This document shows, piece after piece, positions 18,503 to 28,793 of a stretch of 64,000 nucleotides of DNA; position 1 is the stretch's first letter; each line of letters opens with the position of its first letter. Made by a program: the position numbers and the translations under genes. The notes under the pieces are model-generated. The model had not been told where the DNA came from. It searched no databases and was given only the letters and a program-made list of their open reading frames with translations. Origin of the DNA: JACKBK01 sp963707275 (lineage in GTDB: Bacteria > Chloroflexota > Anaerolineae > JAAEKA01); assembly GCA_963707275.1 (NCBI GenBank), contig CAVPPH010000008.1, forward strand, positions 1 to 64,000, read 5' to 3'.

Positions 18503-19425
18503 ATGAACCACTCGCAGATCCGCATACTCGGCATCCCCATGGACCTGGGCCAGCAGCGTCGCGGCGTGGACATGGGTCCCAGCGCAGTACGATACGCTGG
18601 TTTGTACGAGCGGCTGGCTGGCCTGGGCTGCCAGGTAGAGGACGACGGCAATGTCCTGGTGCCCGGCCGCGACGAGCGCACGGTCAAGGAGCGTCGGTGG
18701 ACCCAAACCAACAGCGGCGGTCTGCGCCATTTGCCCGAGGTCGTGTCGGCCTGCCAGTCGATCTACGAGGTTGCCAAAGCGTGCTCGACGACGCCCGAGG
18801 TTCCCATTTTTCTGGGTGGTGATCACTCGATCGCCATCGGCACTGTCGGCGGGCACTGCCTGCGCCGGACCGCTGGGGCTGATCTGGATCGACGCGCACG
18901 GCGATTTCAATACGCCCGAAACGTCGCCCTCCGGAAACATCCATGGCATGCCGGTCGCCGCGCTGGTCGGGCAGGGCCATCCTGATCTGGTTGACCTGGG
19001 GCATCCCGGCGCCGAAGCTCAAGCCGCAGGAGATCGCGATGATCGGCATCCGTGACCTGGATGGCCAGGAGCGGCAGAACCTGGTGACCAGCGGCATCCA
19101 CGTCTACACCATGCGCGACGTGGATGAACTGGGCATGGCGACCGTCGCGCGGCGGGCGCTAAGCCACCTCAACCACCTGCCGCGCGTCCATATCAGCCTG
19201 GATATGGACGCCATCGATCCCATCACCGCGCCCGGCGTCGGCACACCGGTACCCGGCGGTCTCAGTTACCGCGAGGCGCATCTGCTAATGGAGATCCTGA
19301 CCGAGTCGGACAAAGTCGCCTCGGTGGACGTGGTTGAGATCAACCCGATACTCGACGACGGCAACCGCACCGCCGAACTGGCCGTCGAACTCCTCGCCTC
19401 CCTCCTCGGCCAGCGCATCCTGTGA
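18503..19425 (+). CDS. rocF: Arginase, two frameshifts
   Basis: Binuclear manganese ureohydrolase converting arginine to ornithine and urea. Family landmarks in order: RILGIPMDLGQQRRGVDMGP at the N-terminus, FLGGDHSIAIG, WIDAHGDFNTPETSPSGNIH, GIRDLDGQERQNL, SLDMDAIDPITAPGVGTPVP and SVDVVEINPILDDGNRTAEL. All Mn ligands (GGDHS, DAHGD, SLDMDAIDP) are present. The SGNIHGMP context and the early GVDMGPSAVR favour arginase over agmatinase. Extra G residues near 18851 and 18999 break the frame; repaired length is about 306 residues. ATG 18503 is preceded by AGAGAGCAGG. Confidence 0.92.
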
Positions 19426-19491
19426 GCAGTGCGGTAGTGCGGAAGTAAGGTAGTTCTATAATTCAGTAGCGCGCCTGCATTCGCTCTGGCT

Positions 19492-19512
19492 CCCTCTCCC
19501 TCAGGGAGAGGG
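19492..19512. repeat. Short near-palindromic CCCTCTCCC repeat
   Basis: CCCTCTCCC and GGGAGAGGG arms sit around a 3-nt centre in the gap after arginase, followed by GCTGGGGTGAGGG. This type of intergenic repeat recurs widely in bacterial genomes. It may act as an arginase terminator, but there is no T-tract. Confidence 0.45.
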
Positions 19513-19601
19513 CTGGGGTGAGGGTGACTTCCCCGCATCGTGATCCACCTCGCTGTCACGCCCCTTGCCACCTGCTACACTGCGTAACCAGAGGTGACAC
19601 C

Positions 19602-20737
19602 ATGATGCACAAGAAATACTGGCTTCCGATCGCACTGCTGGCGCTGATAGTCCTGTCTGCCTGTGGTACGCCAACGCCCGCGCCGACTCCGATGGCTCTG
19701 GCGCCGACTGCAATAGTCACATCTACGGCGACGCCGGAACCAACAGCTACTGCGACGCCCACGTCTACCGCGACGTCCACGGCGACACCGACTGCTACCG
19801 CTTCTCCTACTCCGTCGCCGACCGCAACTGTCACGCCGACAGCCACGCCATCGCCAACCCCTGATCCATATGCTCGCGTTTACCGTCGACGGTCTCACGG
19901 CGCAGGAGTTACGGCGACGGCGAACTGCGCATCGAGCAGACGCTCAACGTGACCGACGCATTCACCCGGCACTCTGGTCACCTTCCCCAGCGACGGGCTG
20001 ACCATCTACGGCTTCATGAACGTGCCGCAGGGCGACGGGCCGTTCCCGGTGGTGCTGGTGTTGCACGGCTACGTCGATCCGGCCACCTACAACACCCTGA
20101 CCTACACCACCCGCTACGCCGACGCGCTGGCGCGGGCCGGCTATCTGGTGATCCACCCCAACTTCCGCAACTGGCCGCCTTCCGACAACGGGCCGGAGGA
20201 GTATCGTGTCGGCCAGGCAGTGGACGTGCTCAACCTCATCGCGCTGGTGCAGAAACAGGGCGGGCAGCCAGGTCCGCTCCAGCATGCCGATCCGAACATC
20301 TCGGCATCTGGGGGCACAGCATGGGCGGCGGCATCAGCCAGCGGGTCATCACCGTCAGCGACGCCGTGGATGCGGCGGTGCTCTACGGCGCGATGAGCGG
20401 CGACGAGGCGCTGAACCACCAGCGCATTCTCTACTTCACCAACGGCATGCGAACGGCCTGTGGGACGAAGCGCCGCCCGACGACGCCCTGCAACGCATCT
20501 CACCCATCAACTACCTGGATCGGGTGACTGCGGCCGTCAGCATCCATCACGGCGACCAGGATGCAACCGTGCCGCCGGCGTGGTCGGACGACCTGTGCCA
20601 GCGGCTGGAAGACGCTCGACAAGCCGGTCGAATGCTTCAGTTACCCCGGCCAGCCGCACACCTTCACCGGCGACGGCGACCAGCTTTTCATCCAGCGTGT
20701 GCGGGAGTTCTTTGACCGCGAACTGACAGGCGCCTGA
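19602..20737 (+). CDS. Lipoprotein alpha/beta hydrolase (dienelactone hydrolase/S9-like), frameshifted
   Basis: The start MMHKKYWLPIALLALIVLSA with lipobox LSAC is followed by a ~70-residue Thr/Pro/Ala linker typical of Chloroflexota exported proteins. The hydrolase domain opens LTIYGFMNVPQGDGPFPVVL, has VLHGYVDP, the nucleophile elbow GHSMGGG in a shifted frame, and a C-terminal half with VSIHHGDQDATVPPAWSDDL and the catalytic His region YPGQPHTF. The triad looks complete. Four to five one-base errors lie between 19890 and 20640. RBS GAGGTG precedes ATG 19602. Likely a surface esterase or peptidase-like hydrolase; substrate unknown. Confidence 0.78.
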
Positions 20738-20742
20738 ATCGA

Positions 20743-20784
20743 CAAAGAACCGGTCAGATGGCAACGCACCTGACCGGTTCTTTG
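20743..20784. terminator. Bidirectional terminator between convergent genes
   Basis: Perfect 14-bp arms CAAAGAACCGGTCA / TGACCGGTTCTTTG separated by 14 nt. It sits 5 bp past the hydrolase stop and 22 bp before the stop of the convergent thioredoxin-VKOR gene. Terminal AAAG/CTTT ends could serve either strand. Confidence 0.7.
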
Positions 20785-20806
20785 ATCGCTCAAATCGCGG
20801 TCTTGC

Positions 20807-21994
20807 TCAGGCATGCAGCGGTTGCTGCCGCTGCCGCGGTGTGTCAACCGAAGGCCGGCGGGCAAGCTGCCAGACCACCACCAGCAGCAGCGAAGTCGTG
20901 ATGACTGCCGAGCTCAAGCACCAGATGCAGACCGCGTCGATGACGAACAGTTCCAGCAGCGTCAGGTAGATCGAGAACAACACGCCGAAGGCTGTCACCA
21001 GCAGCAGCGCCCAGCCGGTCCATCGCCGCCACTTCCCGGACACTGTCCTCTGAACAATCCACAGCCCCAGGATAGCCAGGTAGTTGACGATTCCTAGCAC
21101 TGCCACGGGAATGCCGAAGACGCGGGCGTAGTCGCTGGACTGGACCGCGTTGCATTCGCCGACCGGTCCGCAAACGGCCGCGGTCTGGGTGATTTCGACG
21201 TATGCCAGGTAGGCGGAGACCGCCAGTCCCAGAAGCGCGAGGATCAGCACCAGCGGCGATGCTATTGGCGCTGCGGATCCTGTACCTGAGCCGAACAGCG
21301 TGGCGCGGGCTGAGTAGACCCGCACGGCCGTGAATCCCAGCGCCAGTAGCATGCCGCCCAGGATAAACGCTGCCAGCCAGCCGCCCTCGGGCAACCCGCC
21401 GGACGCGCCCGTGGTGGCCGGCGGCAGGGAGTTGGCAGTGATTGCTACAACCTCAGGCGTTGGCGTTGCGACTGGCGGCGGTGTGGCAGTCACCGCAGAC
21501 GTCGCTTCGGGCGCTGGCGTCGTCGGTTCGGGTGTTGCTACGTCGGTTTCTTCCGCTTGCTGGCCGGCAGCCAGGGCTTCAGCCAAACCAGGGATGTCGG
21601 GCCAGTCGATCCCGTCAGCGCTCAGGCCGGACTCGATGATTCCCGGCAACTCCTGCGGTATCTGGACGCTGCCTATCAGAACCGTTTCACCCACGATCAG
21701 CCGCGGCACGCCTGACAATTCCTGTGGAATGCGGAATTGCTCGGTAGACGCCTCGTAAAGCGTCTGGCCGCCCGGCTGGGTGATGTCGATCCCGATCACC
21801 AGAAAGGCGTCGCCATACTGGTCCATCAGTGGCAGCAGCGTGTCGTTGATGACTGTGTGACAGTGGGGACAGGTGGGGGAGTAGAAGAGAACGGCCTTGA
21901 CCGTTGTGCCGGGAGCGGGTTGGGCCAGAGCAGCAGTGTGTTGCACAACTGCAAGGATGGTTGTCAGGGCCAGCAGGCAAAAGAGACGACGCAT
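20807..21994 (-). CDS. Thioredoxin-VKOR fusion, periplasmic disulfide formation/oxidative folding
   Basis: Intact 395-residue membrane protein. After a signal-like helix (MRRLFCLLALTTILAVVQHT) comes a thioredoxin-like domain with active site TCPHCHT (C42, C45). A Thr/Pro linker follows, a membrane helix near 207-227 and then a four-helix VKOR domain with ICGPVGEC-type cysteines (AVCGPVGECNAVQSSDYARV) and the redox pair VCIWCLSS near the C-terminus. VKOR reoxidises a Dsb-like partner using quinone. Here the thioredoxin domain is N-terminal, the reverse of the common cyanobacterial VKOR-thioredoxin order. It is therefore probably a self-contained extracytoplasmic dithiol oxidase. Confidence 0.88.
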   Translation of the reverse strand: MRRLFCLLALTTILAVVQHTAALAQPAPGTTVKAVLFYSPTCPHCHTVINDTLLPLMDQYGDAFLVIGIDITQPGGQTLYEASTEQFRIPQELSGVPRLIVGETVLIGSVQIPQELPGIIESGLSADGIDWPDIPGLAEALAAGQQAEETDVATPEPTTPAPEATSAVTATPPPVATPTPEVVAITANSLPPATTGASGGLPEGGWLAAFILGGMLLALGFTAVRVYSARATLFGSGTGSAAPIASPLVLILALLGLAVSAYLAYVEITQTAAVCGPVGECNAVQSSDYARVFGIPVAVLGIVNYLAILGLWIVQRTVSGKWRRWTGWALLLVTAFGVLFSIYLTLLELFVIDAVCIWCLSSAVITTSLLLVVVWQLARRPSVDTPRQRQQPLHA

Positions 21995-22108
21995 CAGATC
22001 CTCCTTCTAAAAGGTGCAGATCTCGATTCAGTTCTGGCCAAATTATACCCTAATGCCCCAACCTGTGCAATCGTTAACGAAGAGGTGACAAACAAGATGG
22101 AGGCCGAG

Positions 22109-22893
22109 TCAGCGCCTGTTGTGACTCGAACTCGATTTTTCTGACGTGCGACTGACCAGCCTGACCCCGGTCCGGTGAATTTGGCGGAACCCCGCGCCCT
22201 GGCTGACGGCGCGCAACGTGGCGTCGATGTTCTCGACCAACGCGCCCGACAGGATGTCAATCCCGTGGTCGAACAGGATCGGGGAGAGGGGAGTTGAGGG
22301 GCCCAGCAGCATGGTCAGCGCAGCCGGATTGCGCAGCGCCATCAGCCCGGCGAAGGTGCCGTTGATGAGCGTGGTAGCGGTGATGGCGACGATGTCGGCC
22401 TGTGGCAGGATTTCGGTGGCGGCGCTGGCAGGCAGGTCGCCCGGCCGCGGTTGAAGTTCCAGCACCCACAGCTTGCTGACCTGCTCACGCAGATCTTCGA
22501 CAAAGGGAAAGTGGCCGATCAGCGCGACTCGCTTGCCTGCGCCGCGCTCGGCGATCACCTCGGCCGCGTTGAGGTCGGTCCATGGCTGATCTTCGCGGCC
22601 GCCGCCAGCAGCGCGTTCAGCGCTGCAAAACCAACTGATGTCTGGGTGAGGCTCTCTGCGTCGGATCTCGCCCAGCTTGCCACCTCACGCCCGCTCTTCC
22701 CGACCAGAAAACCAGCCTCGGGCATGGTGGGCGAGCCGTGGCCTCTCTCGCCACGCAGCGTAGCAGCCAGGCCGCAGCGCCGCTGGCCGGCCACTTCGAC
22801 GACCACCGCTGTCCATGACAGGCCAATGCGCACGTCCAGCACGGGGCCGTCGGGCGTCGAGGCCAGCAGTGCATCGATCAGGTCAGTGGCCAT
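22109..22893 (-). CDS. DUF364/DUF4213 putative heavy-metal chelation protein, frameshifted
   Basis: Starts MATDLIDALLASTPDGPVLD at 22893 with AGGAG 8 nt upstream. The N-terminal DUF4213 part reads VRIGLSWTAVVVEVAGQRRC and GREVASWARSDAES; the C-terminal DUF364 part reads LNAAEVIAERGAGKRVALIG, HFPFVEDLR, ADIVAITATTLINGTFAGLM and LLGPSTPLSPILFDHGIDIL. Family members are Rossmann-like and proposed to bind or handle metals; no reaction is established. One extra base near 22590 breaks it. The stop at 22109 gives about 261 residues. It lies 17 bp after a small Cys-containing winged-helix gene, which may control it or be its partner. Confidence 0.8.
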
Positions 22894-22910
22894 GGCCGCG
22901 CTCCTGGCTA

Positions 22911-23278
22911 TCAGGCTCCACCGACGCGGATGCGTTCGATCAGACGCTTGGCGCGCCAGCGGATCGGCGAAGTTCTGGCTCAGGTAGCTGAGACATGATG
23001 TGACATCGGGAGCGTCTGACAGCTCGTACTGCTGGTCAATCTCGACCAGAAAGCCGGCCTGGCAGAGATCGACCAGTATCGAACTCATCAGTCCCTCGTC
23101 GCTTTGGTACAGCCGTTCGCACAGTTGCGGGCCTGAGAGCCGTTCGCCGGGGTGCTCGTGTAGCCAGAGCAGTGTATGCAGCTTGCACCAGGTGTCGATG
23201 GCGTTGCAGCGAATGCAACTGCCTTGCACCCAGCGGAGGTCGTCTGTTGTGGCCTGGGAAGAATTCGTCGTTGGTCAT
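22911..23278 (-). CDS. Small winged-helix-like protein with CxxC, two frameshifts
   Basis: From ATG 23278 (MTNDEFF) a repaired frame of about 122 residues reads VQGSCIRCNAIDTW, LHTLLWLHEHPGERLSGPQL, CERLYQSDEGLMSSILVDLC, QAGFLVEIDQQYELSD and ends LIERIRVGGA. The middle matches a generic winged-helix pattern (recognition helix, then AGFLVE wing). CIRC at about residues 21-24 and two further Cys suggest a metal- or redox-responsive site. One-base errors lie near 23252 and 22953. It precedes the DUF364 gene by 17 bp. Rrf2 or MarR membership cannot be established by eye. Confidence 0.6.
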
Positions 23279-23371
23279 GAGATCGCCTTCGCTGTACCTC
23301 GCTGCCAACGCGCTGCTGGCAACTCCAGTGTAGCATCGGGCCGCAGCCCTGTCAACGGCGCGATACGGCGC

Positions 23372-23653
23372 TCAGGCGATGGCGTTGATCTGGCCCGCCA
23401 GATCGATGTCCTTCTGTGTCAGACCGCCGGCGGAATGGGTGGACAGCGTCAGTGTCACCTTGCGATACTGGATCAGGATGTCGGGGTGGTGATCGGCGCG
23501 CTCGGCCAGATGTCCAACGGTGCAGGCAAAGACCAGCGCAGCCGGAAATCTGGGTAGCACGAAGGTACGGGAAATATCGTTGCCGGACTGGCTCCAGCCG
23601 TCCAGCTTTGTCAGCGCGTCGTCGATCTCGTTCTGTGTCAGTATGGTAGTCAT
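23372..23653 (-). CDS. phhB: Pterin-4a-carbinolamine dehydratase
   Basis: Intact 93-residue cytoplasmic enzyme that dehydrates 4a-hydroxytetrahydrobiopterin during pterin-dependent hydroxylation (and acts in molybdopterin-related pathways in some bacteria). It begins MTTILTQNEIDDALTKLDGW; the active-site segment reads ERADHHPDILIQYRKVTLTL with the conserved HHPD, followed by STHSAGGLTQKDIDLAGQIN. ATG 23653 is chosen over ATG 23659 because GAGAGGA then lies at normal spacing. No aromatic amino acid hydroxylase is visible nearby. Confidence 0.92.
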   Translation of the reverse strand: MTTILTQNEIDDALTKLDGWSQSGNDISRTFVLPRFPAALVFACTVGHLAERADHHPDILIQYRKVTLTLSTHSAGGLTQKDIDLAGQINAIA

Positions 23654-23696
23654 GTTCATGTTCCTCTCAATCGGTGTCACTCAGCATTTGGACAAC

Positions 23697-23762
23697 GTCA
23701 TTCCCGCGGAGACGGGAATCCATTCTTCACGAGCGCTTGATTCCCGCGGAAGCGGGAATGAC
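23697..23762. repeat. Two copies of the ATTCCCGCGGAAGCGGGAAT-type palindromic repeat
   Basis: Copy 1 (23697-23721) and copy 2 (23739-23762) share TTCCCGCGGA-GCGGGAAT, each a small hairpin. This is a widespread bacterial intergenic repeat. The acetyltransferase reading frame enters copy 2 before its stop and so encodes the tail VIPASAGIKRS. Confidence 0.75.
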
Positions 23763-24188
23763 GGGTTGAATTGTTTTGCGCAGGTAATACTTGGCAGTCG
23801 ACTCGGGATAGCCTTTGATCGTGCCAAACACTTCGAATCCGTGTCTGCTATAGAATTCGGGTGCCTGAAAGCTGAAGGTGTCGGTGATGACCGTCTTGCA
23901 GCCCAACTCGTAAGCTTCCGTCTCAATTCGCTGTAGCAGTTGGCTGCCGATGCCGCCGCTACGCAAAGTCTCGTGGACCCACAGTAAACGCAGCTCCAGC
24001 ACTTCGCCCCAGGCCCGCCCAACTGTGCCGCCCAGCAGTTCGCCGTCGCTGCCGCGTACGAAACATGCCAGCCAGCGCTCGCCGGCGATGCCGGACGCTG
24101 ACGCGTTCCACGCCGCCAGCCGGCCGCGCAGCTCGGCCACGTCCTCGTCGCTTGGGTCGTTGCTGAAGGTCCAGAAGAGTGAGGCCAT
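23727..24188 (-). CDS. GNAT-family N-acetyltransferase
   Basis: Intact 153-residue GNAT protein beginning MASLFWTFSNDPSDEDVAEL. The acetyl-CoA-binding core is readable: LLWVHETLRSGGIGSQLLQR (the R/Q-x-x-G-x-G/A pyrophosphate loop as RSGGIG), then ITDTFSFQAPEFYSRHGFEV and FGTIKGYPESTAKYYLRKTI. The substrate amine is unknown; single-gene GNATs of this type often act on small amines or antibiotics. The last ~12 residues are encoded by an intergenic palindromic repeat, so the original stop was probably lost to repeat insertion. Confidence 0.85.
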   Translation of the reverse strand: MASLFWTFSNDPSDEDVAELRGRLAAWNASASGIAGERWLACFVRGSDGELLGGTVGRAWGEVLELRLLWVHETLRSGGIGSQLLQRIETEAYELGCKTVITDTFSFQAPEFYSRHGFEVFGTIKGYPESTAKYYLRKTIQPVIPASAGIKRS

Positions 24189-24260
24189 AGCAGATGCCAG
24201 GAATAGTACGTGAAAAGTGAAGCGTCACGCAGGATTCGGTCACGTTTCACGTCTCGCGTA

Positions 24261-26837
24261 TCATTCGAATCTCATCGCGTCAGACGTTGCCATCCTCGTC
24301 ATGCGATAGGCCGGGTAGATGCCGGCCAGCAGCGCCGCGACCACGGCCACGATCAGCGCCTGCACGAAACGGCTCCGGCGATCAACTGAAGCTGCAACGT
24401 CCAGCCGAAGCTGCGCCGGTTGATGATGTAGATCAGGATCAGCGCCAGCACCAGGCCGGTCGGCATCGCCAGCAGGCCGGCCACCGCGCCCATCAGCCCC
24501 GTCTCCAGCGACACCAGCCGCCAGAGCTGCCGGCCGGTCAGCCCCACCGCGCGCAGGATACCCAACTCGCGCTGTTTGTCCAGCATCAGCGACAGCAGCG
24601 CGCTGAGCACGCCGATGAAGGCGACCAGCGTCGCCAGCAGTTGCAGCGCGCCGGTGATGGCAAAGGTGCGGTCGAAGACCACCAGCGCCTCGTCGCGCAG
24701 CGCCTGGTTGGGCTGGACGATCAGGCTTTGCACCGGCGCCAGCGCGTCCTGCAGCTCGCGCGTGATCTGGTCCGGGTCGGCGCCGGGCGCCAGCCGCAGC
24801 GCCAGCGCCGTGATCGCGTCGTCGTTCCACAGCGACCGGTAGAGCGGCAGCGCCATCATGACCGTCCCCTGGCTGGAGGCGTAGTCGTAGTAGATGCCGG
24901 CCACCGGGAAGGTCGCGCGGGCCGCCGGCGTGTACCAGCGTCACCTCGCCGCCGCGCCGCGGCAGGTCGAAGCGGTTGGCAAACGGCTCCGAGACCATGA
25001 CCGCGCCCGCCTGCATCGCCTGCCAGACCGCCTCGGGCGGGCCGTCAGCCGCCACGAAGAGCCGCTCATCGCCGGTGCTGGGATTGTCCACCGCGGCGAC
25101 CTGGAACGGGCCGTCGGGCGAGTCGACCGTCACCGAGCGCAGCGTATCGACCCGCTCGACGCCCGGCCAGCCGCGGACGATGCGCAGCGGCGGCCGGGTC
25201 GATGGTGGCCGTGTTGCTGCGTGGCGGTCGCGCTGGGCGGCGAGATGTAGACGTCGCCCTGCACCGTCTGCGACAGCCAGGCGACCACGGTGTAGCGGAA
25301 GCTGCCGACCATCAGGCTGACGCCGATGGTCACCGAGACGGCGATCATCAGCGCGGCGATGGCGATGGCTGTGCGGCTCAGCGAGTTGACGACGCTGCGC
25401 GGCGCCATGCGCCCCAAGCACTCCGCCCAGCCGGCTGCTGACGGGCGTCGTCGCGTCCATCAACAGCTTGGTGACCAGGGGCGTCTGCATGCCGATGCCG
25501 ATGATGATGGCGAAGGTGCCGGCGAAGCTGGTCACCAGCCCCCTGGCCGGCAGGGCCAGCAGCACGACGCCAGCTGCCATCAGCACCAGGCTGGCCAGCG
25601 CAGCCGCCTTGACCGCCTGCCCGGCCTTGCTTTCCAGGCCGGAGCGGGAGAGGGCGGTTCGCGGGCGGCACCGAGGCTGCCTCCCAGGCCGGCGGCGCGG
25701 CCGCCAGCACCGTCGCAACAACACCCAGCACCGCGCCTTTGACCAGGCTGCTGACCGGCGCGGCCACGCCCTGCACGGTCACCACGAAATAGAGATCGTT
25801 GATCGTCTGCGTGACCGCACGCACCGCGCCCTGTCCCAGGAAGACGCCCAGCACAACGCCCAGCGTCGCGCCGATGACGCCGATGACCAGCGCTTCGCCC
25901 AGCACCAGGACGAACACCTCGTTGCCGGTGACGCCCAGGCAGCGCAGCGTGCCGAAGAGCGGCCGTCGCTGCACCACCGAAAAGGTCATCGTGTTGTAGA
26001 TCAGGAACAGCCCGACCACCAGCGCCAGCAGGCTCAGCGCGGTCAGGTTGGTGCGAAAGGCGGCGGTCATCTGCTCGATGGTGCCGCTGCGGGCTGCCAC
26101 CGGCTGGACGGTCACCGTTCAGGCAGCAGGGCTTGCAAGCCAGCCAGCGCCGCGCCGCCGTCGTCCGGCACGAGGAGGTCGATGCGGTCCAGCGAGCCGA
26201 TACGTCCGGTCAACTCCTGCGCAGTGGCGATGTCGGCCAGGAGCATGCCCGTCCAGCGCGCGCCGGCTCAGGCTGTCGGAGGGCTGCAAGAGTACCGGCG
26301 ACGAAAGCCTTCCGTTCGGTAGCCGCCGACGGTCAGGCTCAGCGGCGCGCCGATCTGCCAGGCCGTAGCGGTCGGCGACATCGCTGGACAGCAGGACAGC
26401 GCCCGGCTGCGTCAGGAAGGCAGTAAGCTGCGGCCACCGGCACGTTTCGCCCGTCGGTGACGTAGCTGCGGAAGGGCGCCTCGGCAAAGGGATCGACGCC
26501 CAGCAACTGCACCGGCCGGTTGCCAAGCTGCGGCGACGAGACGTAGTCGCTGAGGATCGGCGCGGACGGCGATGCCTTCGTCGGTCAGCCCGGCGCGCCG
26601 CAGCGCGACGTAGACGCTCTCATCCAGCCCCTGCGGCCCGCCGACGATCTGGTGCGTCGCGCGGCCGGCCACCGCCTCGGTGCTCAGGTCGAACGCCTGG
26701 CTCGCGCTGACGTTGGCCAGGTCGATGGCGACCATCACCGCCACGCCCAGCGTGATGCCGAGGATCATCAGCACGCTCTGCCACGGGTGGCGCAGCAGGT
26801 AGCGCCAGCCGACGTTGAGAAGGGTACGCGAGAGCAT
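24261..26837 (-). CDS. Large FtsX-type ABC transporter permease (two FtsX units), heavily frameshifted
   Basis: About 858 residues after repair. N-terminus MLSRTLLNVGWRYLLRHPWQ, SVLMILGITLGVAVMVAIDL is a MacB/FtsX entry helix. The middle has ALSLLALVVGLFLIYNTMTF SVVQRRPLFGTLRCLGVTG (first FtsX), a second entry MGRMAPRSVVNSLSRTAIAI and final FtsX text LLSLMLDKQRELGILRAVGL TGRQLWRLVSLETGLMGAVA. It ends ATSDAMRFE. Six or more one-base errors are spread over 24390-26550. The start is 2 bp after the ATPase stop, so they form one LolCDE-like unit. Likely role: extraction or export of lipids, lipoproteins or peptides. Confidence 0.85.
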
Positions 26838-26839
26838 GG

Positions 26840-27608
<769 letters not shown>

Positions 27609-27781
27609 GCCAAAGTCCTCTGCGAGCTATACTTTGAAATCAACAAGGGCCAAGGCGAGTCCTTCACATCCTGACCCTTGTGCATTGTCGAACACCTTGT
27701 TCATTGTACTGCATCGTCATCACCCGCGCCTAGAAGCGGCCTTACAAACCTGGACAATACCTGCTCACTTCTTTTTCGTGA

Positions 27782-27829
27782 GCACTGCTCAATTATCGCA
27801 CTGCCGAACTAACGCACTATCGAACTAAC
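27782..27829. repeat. Three tandem 16-bp units at the end of the MscS gene
   Basis: Units GCACTGCTCAATTATC, GCACTGCCGAACTAAC and GCACTATCGAACTAAC are head-to-tail. The last unit contains the MscS stop codon. A degenerate relative (AGTGCGGTAGTGCGG) occurs after arginase at about 19431-19445. Confidence 0.65.
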
Positions 27830-28641
27830 TCTCCAACTCGATCCCTGCCTCTGCCAGCCGGTCCTGCACCAGCGTCAGCAGCCGCGGCCGCATCTCCGCG
27901 GCCTTGCCGAAGCGCGCCTTGGCCAGCAGCGTCAGGTCGGTGGCGTGGCCGATGGTCCCTGAACTCGCTGATCACCTTCCATGGCTCCAGCAGGTTGGGC
28001 AACAGCTCTACCGCTTCCTCTCCCAGACTTTGTAGCAACGGAACCGCGGTAGCCAGGTCCGCTGCTGCCAGCTTGATGGTCACCGTCGTCAGGGAAAAGC
28101 GGCCGCGGCTGAAGTTGCGGATCAGCCGCACGTCGCCATTGGGAACGACATACAGCTCGCCGGTCGGCGCGCGCAGCAGTGTCGTGCGCACGTTGACCGC
28201 CTCGACCACACCCTCGACGCCCATCACCTCCAGTTTCTCGCCGACGTCGTAGGTGTCCTCGAAGATCAGGCTCAGCCCGCTGAGGAAATCGTTGACCAAT
28301 GGGCGCGCGCCCAGGCCAAAGGCCGCGCTGAACAGGCCGACAACCCAGATCAACGTGTTGGCGCTGACGAAGAGGCTCAAGCTGAAGAAGGTCGCCAAGG
28401 CGAAGGCGGCCATGGTGATCGCGCTGGCCAGCAGACCGTTGAGCGTGGCCTGCCGCTCCTGCCGGAACTGGCGCGCCGGCCGGGCAAAGCGGTTCAACCG
28501 TACCATGCGGCGCGCCAGCCGCGGCGCCAGCCGGTGAACGATCCAGGCGATCATGTAGAACACCACGATCAGGAACAGCCTGAACGTCGTCAGGGTCTTC
28601 CACAGTTCAAACGTTTGTGCGAGTTGATCTAATGAAGTCAT
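27825..28641 (-). CDS. MscS-family mechanosensitive channel, one frameshift
   Basis: Small-conductance mechanosensitive channel, about 271 residues. The start MTSLDQLAQTFELWKTLTTF leads to two or three N-terminal helices, then the pore helix region LIWVVGLFSAAFGLGARPLV NDFLSGLSLIFEDTYDVGEK, the MscS signature, and the beta domain VMGVEGVVEAVNVRTTLLRA, VVPNGDVRLIRNFSRG. The cytoplasmic C-terminus continues after one extra base near 27957 (HATDLTLLAKARFGKAAEMR) to ELES and TAG. It would release solutes on hypo-osmotic shock. No co-transcribed partner is evident. Confidence 0.88.
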
Positions 28642-28710
28642 GAAACGGTGGTCATAGTCGCGACTTCAGTCGCTTCCGGCATTGAAGCGCCTGCGTGGTC
28701 TTGTTGGGGC

Positions 28711-28768
28711 AGCCTGCTTTGAGCAGGCTTTGTTGGAATCAGCCTGTTGGTTTCAACCACAGGCGGCG
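28711..28768. repeat. REP-like hairpins in the MscS/kinase-fusion gap
   Basis: AGCCTGC-TTTGA-GCAGGCT (28711-28729) is followed by a second imperfect hairpin around CAGCCTGTTGGTTTCAACCACAGGC. They lie between the MscS start and the end of the kinase-fusion operon on the same strand, so they may terminate that operon. Confidence 0.5.
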
Positions 28769-28793
28769 TTGCGACGCGATCATCGCTGTGCGC

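Noticed and set aside
19670..19870. CRISPR-like or microsatellite repeat in the esterase gene
   Set aside because: The periodic ACC/CCG/GCG pattern encodes a Thr/Pro/Ala linker after a lipobox; there are no spacers of constant length. The same applies to 38700-38900.
24208..24252. ACGTGAAA/TTTCACGT inverted repeat between acetyltransferase and FtsX permease genes
   Set aside because: Arms are only 8 bp with a 29-nt gap and no T-tract; too weak to call a terminator or operator.
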